This document shows positions 58,505 through 64,000 of a stretch of 64,000 nt of DNA, piece by piece. The DNA lies in contig NC_134707.1 in the NCBI RefSeq assembly GCF_043290135.1, forward strand, positions 69,679,906-69,743,905. The letters run 5' to 3'. The notes under the pieces were generated by a model that saw only the letters and a list, made by a program, of their open reading frames with translations, did not search any database and was not told where the DNA came from. Each line of letters begins with the position of its first letter. The stretch's first letter is position 1. Source of the stretch: Rhipicephalus microplus. Its lineage: Eukaryota > Arthropoda > Arachnida > Ixodida > Ixodidae. A program made the position numbers and the translations under genes.

Positions 58505-59550
58505 AGAATCCATGATATGTGAAGCACGATTGAGGAAGTTTGACATGTCACTTTAAAATCAGCATATAGTTACGAGGCGGACGGGAACTATGCCGTGGAA
58601 AATTTCCATGTCATGATTACCATGCTTGGGTCTGTCTGTCATTTATCGTCGTCGTCTATTCACGTCAAGTGAAAGCAAATTTATTATCACGTGACATGAT
58701 ATGTGGGGCTAGCGAAACGGCCACGAACACACTATGAGCGTAGCATGTAGTGATGTTCTGCATCACACGCATGTCATCATTATCATGTTTGGACGTGTCA
58801 TATACCTTCGTTTTCTATAAACGTAATGCGATATCTAATTTGGGATATGTGAAGCTAGCGAAACGGCTATGAGTATGCTATGAGCGTAGCTTGTAGAGAT
58901 GTTTTACAAACCATGCATATCATGATTATCATGATATGCATGGCGTGGCGTGTAGGGATGTTCTTACATGACCCGCATCTCATGATGATAACAATTGCAC
59001 CAGTCATTTACCGTCGTCATCAATTCAAGTTCCGTTATACCTGATTTGGTATATGTGAAGCATACGAAACTACTGCGAGCGACCCATGAGCGTTATACCA
59101 GTCATTTACCGTCGTCATCAATTCACGTTCTGTTATACCTGATTTGGTATATGTGAAGCATACGAAACTACTGCGAGCGACCCATGAGCGTGGCGTGTAC
59201 ATAAATTTTATGACATGGCTATCATGATTTTCACGTTAAAGTCTGTAACTTATGTTCGCCATGCAGTCATGTCATATCATACCAGTTTTGCAAAATGCCA
59301 TGCGAACGAAACTACCGCAAGAGCAGCAAGACCATGAAAGGTAAATTAAGACAATAATGACATATATGTCGTGATTTTCATGTCGTAATTAGTCAAATAA
59401 GCTTGTCATTTAGTCATGTTATGCCATACCAATTATGGTGATCATACCATTGTCAAGGTGGCCAGGGGAGCTAAAAGCCGTTTGCAGCTAAGTAGATAGG
59501 CTTTCTAAAAGTCACCGCAGTTCGCTAAAAAATGCTCCGCATTTAAAAAT
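58505..59550 (+). repeat. 147-bp-period composite repeat, copy B
   Basis: Same start (TGTCACTTTAAAATCAGC), same late units (GTCTGTAACTTATGTTCGCC, AAAATGCCATGCGAACGAAAC) and same end (TTCGCTAAAAAATGCTCCGCATTTAAAAA) as copy A. Anchors at about 58708, 58854, 59301 and 59448 keep the 143-147 bp spacing; a 98-bp internal duplication disturbs the middle. No SINE, GC-rich insert or GATA expansion is present, so copy B is closer to the unit's undisturbed form. Confidence 0.8.
59000..59191 (+). repeat. 98-bp tandem duplication
   Basis: CCAGTCATTTACCGTCGTC starts at 59000 and again at 59098; the two units differ at about two bases (AAGTTCC against ACGTTCT). This is a recent local duplication within copy B. 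Confidence 0.9.
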
Positions 59551-59855
59551 GTTGATGGAGGCATTAACCAACCGAAGGCTTGAAACAGCAAAACGGCCTG
59601 AGTGGCACTGCGCAATGGCTCAAGTACTTCAGCCGCAGCTGTCACACCGGCGTCCCGCAAAGATGTCGGTGAATTTTCTATTAGCGGCTTCATACAACTT
59701 CAGTTAGCCCACCAGCAGCCACAGCCGACTGTGTGCATGTGAACCGGGACCAATGAGCAGAAGAACGAGCGAAAGCGGGACCGCTGCCTAGACTGCTGCT
59801 TGCGAGTTAGCGAGAAGACGGCCATCTCTTGGGTTACATTTAGAGCATTCCACAT

Positions 59856-60055
59856 GCCCCGCCGCAGTGGTGTAGTGGCTAAGGTACTCGGCTGCTGACC
59901 CGCACGTCACTGGATCGAATCCCGGCTGCGGCGGCTGTATTTCCGATGGAAGCGGAAGTGCTGTAGGCCCATGTGCTCAGATTTGGGAGCACGGTAAGGA
60001 ACCCCAGGTGGTCGAAATTTTCGGAGCCCTCCAATATGGCGTCTCTCATAATATA
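59856..60055 (+). mobile_element. Ruka-type SINE, 3'-truncated
   Basis: Starts GCCCCGCCGCAGTGG; A box TGGTGTAGTGGCTAAGG and B box ACTGGATCGAATCCCGGC are well kept. The body continues to GGCGTCTCTCATAATAT and then stops; the GGTTTTGGGACG block and the tail are missing. Confidence 0.9.
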
Positions 60056-60084
60056 CACCTTTAGTCGGGCTTACGTAACGAGCC

Positions 60085-60674
60085 CATAGAGAAACATACT
60101 ATATAAAGAGTGGCCACTCGAGCATCTTCGTGGCCTAGCAAGATAGGCTCAGACCGACCGCTAGATGGCGCACCCATGGTCGTTTCCCCTCTTTTGTCAC
60201 GGCATATAACAGCCGCCTCAGGAGGTCAATGAAAAATTAGTTGGCATCAAATTTTTGAAAAGAATAAACTTTAGTGAATTGTGCAACTTTCCACATCCGC
60301 TTTACAACGTGTCGCACTGAGGACGTTTAATGCTTTAACACAAAAATCGGTAAAGTTTGACTAGAAAGTGTTGTTTCTCTGTATTTATTTTGCTCATAGG
60401 GTATAAATTCATGTGATTTAGATGTGCTGTAGAGTTACTCCTTGCGTGCACGGATGAGTGTGTAGCCTAGTCCTAAAGACACTTGCTTTCTTAGGATGAA
60501 GTTACGGGTTCAGGTTCCAATCTCCGCATCGGAAAGAGAAAGATTTGTTATTTTATTTATGCAAAAGAAATTATTGGGTCTGACCAGCCACTCGTGGCGC
60601 TGAAGGCAGCACAGTAGCTGGGCCGCAGGGCCCTACGACAGTGTCCGCTCTTTATGTAAGTATGTTTCTCTATG
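60085..60674. repeat. Inverted repeat pair
   Basis: CATAGAGAAACATACTATAT followed by AAAGAGTGG (60085-60113) is matched in inverted orientation at 60645-60674 (CCGCTCTTTATGTAAGTATG then TTTCTCTATG). The arms could be terminal repeats of a ~600-bp non-autonomous element or two opposed copies of one dispersed repeat. No transposase between them. Confidence 0.5.
60440..60540 (+). repeat. tRNA-like head of a second SINE type
   Basis: GTGTGTAGCCTAGTCCTAAAG resembles an A box, and 45 bases on ACGGGTTCAGGTTCCAATCTCC resembles a mutated B box, followed by GCATCGGAAAGAGAAAG. It does not fold as a full tRNA by eye and differs from the Ruka-type head. Confidence 0.35.
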
Positions 60675-61030
60675 ACGAGCCCACGCATACGCATCAATGC
60701 CACGGGAGAGAACTGCGCTAATGCAGTACGTAAGGCATCAATTCCAGAAATGTGCAGTGTACGCACAAAAAAAAGCGGTGTGCGTAAACGTGACGAGGCG
60801 AAGCGTACGCGTTCTGACACTCTCGCGATATTTTGATTGATATAGAAACCAGATAGCTAAACGGCAGTGACGGTGTTGAACGCAGAGAGCAACAAAGTCC
60901 GCCACAAACCAGTATATTTTATTTTGAGAAACAATGTTGCGCTGCTACCGCAGGAGGGCGCTAAAATGCACCCAAAAGCTGCTTTATTTTTAAGGGCATA
61001 CGTCCAGTTGAACCAAACGTATCTTGATAT

Positions 61031-61390
61031 TGTCACGTAAGAGTGAGGGTAGCCCGAAGACAGGAGACTGGGAGGCTCGTAGAAATAGAAGGGAATCCGT
61101 TTACTTGGTGGACTTGCGCCCACTAAAGGAAAATATACACATCGGCTTAGCGGGTGGCGGACAGTGTGTTCGACGGCCGTCGGAGAACAGAATGCCCCAC
61201 TGGATTGCAAGGCGCATCCACTATCCAAGATATAGTCGTCGTAGAATCTGGGGCTATCTCGTAATCAACGAATGGTCGACGTGCAGGCCACAATCTTCGC
61301 AGATGAAGCGCGGTGCATCCTGGACCACGATAAGGCCGCGTGCCGGCGGTGTCGGCGTGCGTAACACTATCCGGAATACGCTTCGCGGCA
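61031..61390 (-). repeat. Gypsy LTR (3' LTR of a minus-strand fragment)
   Basis: On the minus strand it starts TGCCGCGAAGCG and ends GTGACA, with TG and CA ends. A purine tract GAGGAGGGGAGCAA lies just upstream (plus 61391-61405), as expected of a polypurine tract, and an integrase tail lies beyond that. Only one LTR copy exists in the window, so boundaries are inferred. Confidence 0.5.
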
Positions 61391-61405
61391 TTGCTCCCCT
61401 CCTCA
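61391..61405 (-). promoter_or_regulatory. Polypurine tract
   Basis: Minus-strand TTGAGGAGGGGAGCAA directly precedes the inferred LTR start TGCCGCG. Confidence 0.5.
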
Positions 61406-61539
61406 ACGTAAGCATCGACCTGATGCTTTGTTTAAAATAAAACAAAAACAAAAGTACAACCTGTGCGAAGGTGAATGGCAAACAAGCACGAATCACGCGC
61501 ACATAAAAAAAAACATGAGATGCAAACAGGGAGCGTCTT

Positions 61540-61690
61540 TTAGCGCGCATGATAGGGCTTTAAACGGGCGACGTGTACCGCTTCTTGTGCGCGGCGTCGT
61601 TGGGATGAGCTAGCCCCATCAGCGACCACTTCATAGTCCACTTCACCCACTTGACGGATGACTTTGTATGGGGCGAAATAACGGCGGATG
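61540..61690 (-). pseudogene. Gypsy integrase C-terminus
   Basis: Minus frame RRYFAPYKVIRQVGEVDYEV, then RRAQEAVHVARLKPYHAR and a TAA at 61540-61542. This is the SH3-like C-terminal end of a Ty3/gypsy integrase, with the natural stop. Everything upstream (DDE core, RNase H, RT) is absent from this strand because the segment ends at about 61690, where an RT fragment on the opposite strand begins. With the LTR to its left it forms the 3' end of one element. Confidence 0.75.
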
Positions 61691-62363
61691 GATTGTATGA
61701 GTTTAAAGTGATGACATTTGAACTTTGTTCCGCTCCAGCAACCTTCCAGCGTCTAATGGACACAGTGCTGGCAGGACGCAAGTGGCAAATATGTCTCGTA
61801 TACCTGGACGATGTGGTCATCTTCGCCTCCAACTTCTGCGACGACCTGAAAAGGCTCCGGACGGTACTGGACGCAATTAAGTCATCAGGGCTGACATTGA
61901 AGCAAGAAAAATGCCATTTTGCCTACAGTTCCTTGGCCATTTTATAAGCAAAGATGGCGCACGACCAGACCCTGAAAAGACAGCCGCTATCGCACAGTTT
62001 CCTCAGCCGCAAGATAAGAGAGAAGTGTGCCGATTCTCAGGACTGTGTGCCTATTACCAGCGGTTCGTCAAGAACTTCTCACAGATTGCTGACCCTTTGA
62101 CACAGCTCACCAAGTCGGACGCCCCTTTCAACTGGAAAGCTGCGCAACGTGAGGCATTCAAAGAGCTTAAACAACGTTTACAGTCGCCGCGGGTGCTGGG
62201 TCACTTTGATGAAAATGCCGAAACTGAGATACATACAGACGCCAGCAGCATCGGCTTAGGTGCCATTCTCGTTCATAAGCATAAGGGCTGCGAGCGCGTC
62301 ATCGCGTATATAAGCCGCTCACTGTCAAAAGCAGAAGTGAACTATTCCACGTCCACAGTGTAA
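61685..62363 (+). pseudogene. Gypsy reverse transcriptase-RNase H fragment
   Basis: Starts inside RT at DGLYEFKVMTF, then CSAPATFQRLMDTVL and the catalytic YLDDVVIFA, with TLKQEKCHFAY. A one-base indel near 61930 shifts the frame; the next frame gives LGHFISKDGARPDPEKT, RFSGLCAYYQRFVKNFS, then RNase H start HTDASSIGLGAILVHKHKG and SRSLSKAEVNYS before a stop at 62361-62363. The connection and thumb are typical of Ty3/gypsy. The fragment lacks the N-terminal RT, most of RNase H, and integrase. Whether it came from the same element as the opposed integrase tail is not decidable here. Confidence 0.88.
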
Positions 62364-63152
62364 GAGGTTTATTAGGTGAGAGAGCGCCGCCGCCCAGTGC
62401 GTCGACGTAAAGTTCTCCTTCGGGGGCCGGCCGATAGATGGCGAAAGTGATTGCGGCCCGCTCAATCGGCTACGCTGCGTGTGCACGCTGGTGCGAACGC
62501 AGCCGCGGCGCGACGAATGAAAAATATATCGTTCCAGTGAGCGAACATTGGGAGTTCATCTGCGAATCAAGCGAATCTTTGCTTGCACTCCTTAATAGCC
62601 GCTGCACCTACCCGTACAGCTATGACGAACTGCGATTGAGTAGACGTCACATTGGCCCCAGCGTGTGGCGTGGTTGCACAAGTTTCATCGTATTCTAGAG
62701 ACAACTGCTGCTACTTGTTTTTTAATTTTATTTAGAGAAATTGCAACAACATTGAATGGACAGCACGGCAGGAACAAGACATTAGATAATAATCGATTTT
62801 TTGAAGTTCGATCCTCTATCTTTTAGCAGTCATAAGGTTGTCTAACATGACACTCCTGTCAGCTTTTACGGTAAACTCTACCTGAAACCACAATCGAAAA
62901 ACAACACCAACATTTTTCTATCCTCTAAAGTAGCCATTGTAATTTATTCAACACATGTTTTCTTGTTTCTTCACCATTTATTTAACTATTAGCAGCGTTC
63001 TCAAAACAATAACAGTGAAACATACAAACTGAGTACACCTAAACTTATACGCGAATGAAGGTTATAAAAGCGGTACTGCACTCGTCCCGACATTAGGTGT
63101 CAAACATGCTTTGACATTTTTCGCAAGTCTGCACGCTCAGACAATCGATTGT
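62364..63152. other. Unrecognised DNA, GC-rich at left
   Basis: 62370-62560 is GC-rich and holds an 86-codon plus frame (62438-62698) without a known motif; the rest is AT-rich. Near 63106-63180 the block GCTTTGACATTTTTCGCAA occurs twice, about 53 bases apart. Confidence 0.35.
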
Positions 63153-64000
63153 TTCAAACAAGCTTTGACATTTTTCGCAAATATTGGCTGTTTGTTTCGT
63201 TCTTCTTTTTCAATTGCCTGCAGTACTGCTGCATGCGCAGGCACACGTAATAATGCAACAGCTTTGCCAGCATTTCTTCTTTGTGAGCACTGCATGGAAA
63301 CATAAAGTTGTGATTCTCCAGCACAGCATCAATGGTTTTGTCGTATACATCTCGGTCACTAGCATGTTTTACAAAATGCTCTTCAGTGATTTGAAAAGTT
63401 CGAAGAGATGCATGTTTGGGTGTGTCAGCCAGCCCTTTGTTTTGCAGTTCACTAGGTCGGCTTCAGGGACATTTACAGTGCCTTTTTTTCCCGCAAGAGC
63501 CTCTTTGCAACTGGTGCAGCATGTGCAGCTGCCAACCTTCCGGGATACGAATCCTGTGACGTAGTAGACGATGCAGTCAACTACTGTTTCGTCTGAGTCG
63601 TCGAAGTCGAAGAGGTCTTCGCACTCCCAGCTTCCTTCTTCAATCAGGCCGTCAAGTTTTTCTTTCAGTTGATCTAATTTGGCAGGGTGTTGCAAGGATG
63701 GATCACTGTAAATATTTCTTAAATCCGCCTAGGTGACAACAGAAGCTTGCTTGTTTCCAGTAGTTGTGGAGTTGCCGAACTGTGGTGTCTTTAGCAAGGA
63801 ATACAGGCTCAGCATGTGTTATAGCTGAAGGAACGTGGGAAGTGTAGGGTGTTCGTTCTGCCCTCCAGCTTGCGTGACGATACCAAAAAACATTCCAACG
63901 AGTCTTGATTCATTTTTGCTGTTAGAACATACTTGAAACCGCACTCTTTCAGTAGGTAAACTGAAAGCCCCCGCACCGACTTAATTGTTACACGTAAGCC
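63153..64000 (-). pseudogene. P-element/THAP9-like transposase, C-terminal part
   Basis: Minus strand, entering from beyond the window end. Order: LSVYLLKECGFKYVLTAKM, then FFGIVTQAGGQNEHPTLP and TFLQL; then SDPSLQHPAKLDQLKEKL; CIVYYVTGFVSRKVGSCTCC and CKEALAGKKGTVN; LVNCKTKGWLTHPNMHLFEL; and the tail VLENHNFMFPCSAHKEEMLA with LHYYVCLRMQQYC, ending at TGA 63153-63155. The pattern is that of the C-terminal half of P-element transposases and the related THAP9 protein, which cut and rejoin DNA with GTP as cofactor. Lesions: one T missing in a run near 63891 (needed for FFG), a stop after FLQL (about 63825), a stop near 63730 and a frameshift near 63395. The THAP domain and catalytic core would lie past 64000. 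Confidence 0.72.

Overview
The window looks like transposon-dense, non-genic DNA from an arthropod, most likely a metastriate hard tick (Rhipicephalus-like). Reasons: several copies of a tRNA-derived SINE of the Ruka type known from Rhipicephalus, Penelope-like elements (PLEs), a tick-style Ty3/gypsy gag with a charged coiled-coil head, CR1/Jockey-like and I-group LINE relics, and long microsatellites. I recognise no intact host gene, tRNA, rRNA or bacterial-style operon. Almost every recognisable coding segment belongs to a mobile element, and most are broken.

Layout. 1-9.5 kb: old relics (LINE ORF1, gypsy integrase, a hAT transposase tail, a SINE) between unrecognised AT-rich DNA. 9.55-15.26 kb: a small DNA element with GGGGCGAAGC terminal inverted repeats, split by a 4,990-bp minus-strand LTR retrotransposon (9600-14589; CCGAT target duplication; two ~1.2-kb LTRs about 99% identical) that carries only gag and protease, with three in-frame stops. 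15.7-18.8 kb: three LINE 3' fragments. 23.8-25.9 kb: a 147-bp-period repeat containing a SINE and a 167-bp GATA array; a second copy of the same composite repeat lies at 58.5-59.55 kb. 26.43-32.0 kb: the best-preserved element, a head-to-head and partly tandem PLE composite (minus copy, plus 3' part, full plus copy), nearly identical internally and flanked by one 11-12 bp target duplication. 32-43 kb: mostly unrecognised AT-rich DNA with one SINE. 43.1-44.1 kb: LINE and PLE relics. 49.4-54.7 kb: an almost full-length I-group LINE on the minus strand (gag-like ORF1 with CCHC knuckles; ORF2 with endonuclease, reverse transcriptase and RNase H) with few lesions. 55.0-56.5 kb: a decayed second PLE. 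59.8-62.4 kb: a SINE, tRNA-like sequence, a gypsy LTR with an integrase tail, and a gypsy RT/RNase H fragment in opposite orientation. 63.15 kb to the end: a broken P-element/THAP9-like transposase that continues past the window.

How the parts relate. The elements are nested, so relative ages can be read: the LTR element is younger than the TIR element it splits; SINEs with 15-16 bp target duplications landed in older repeats; the PLE composite is probably among the youngest insertions. The least explained structure is the 147-bp-period composite repeat, present at two loci with the same start, end and order of diverged units. All boundaries were read by eye and are approximate unless fixed by a target duplication.
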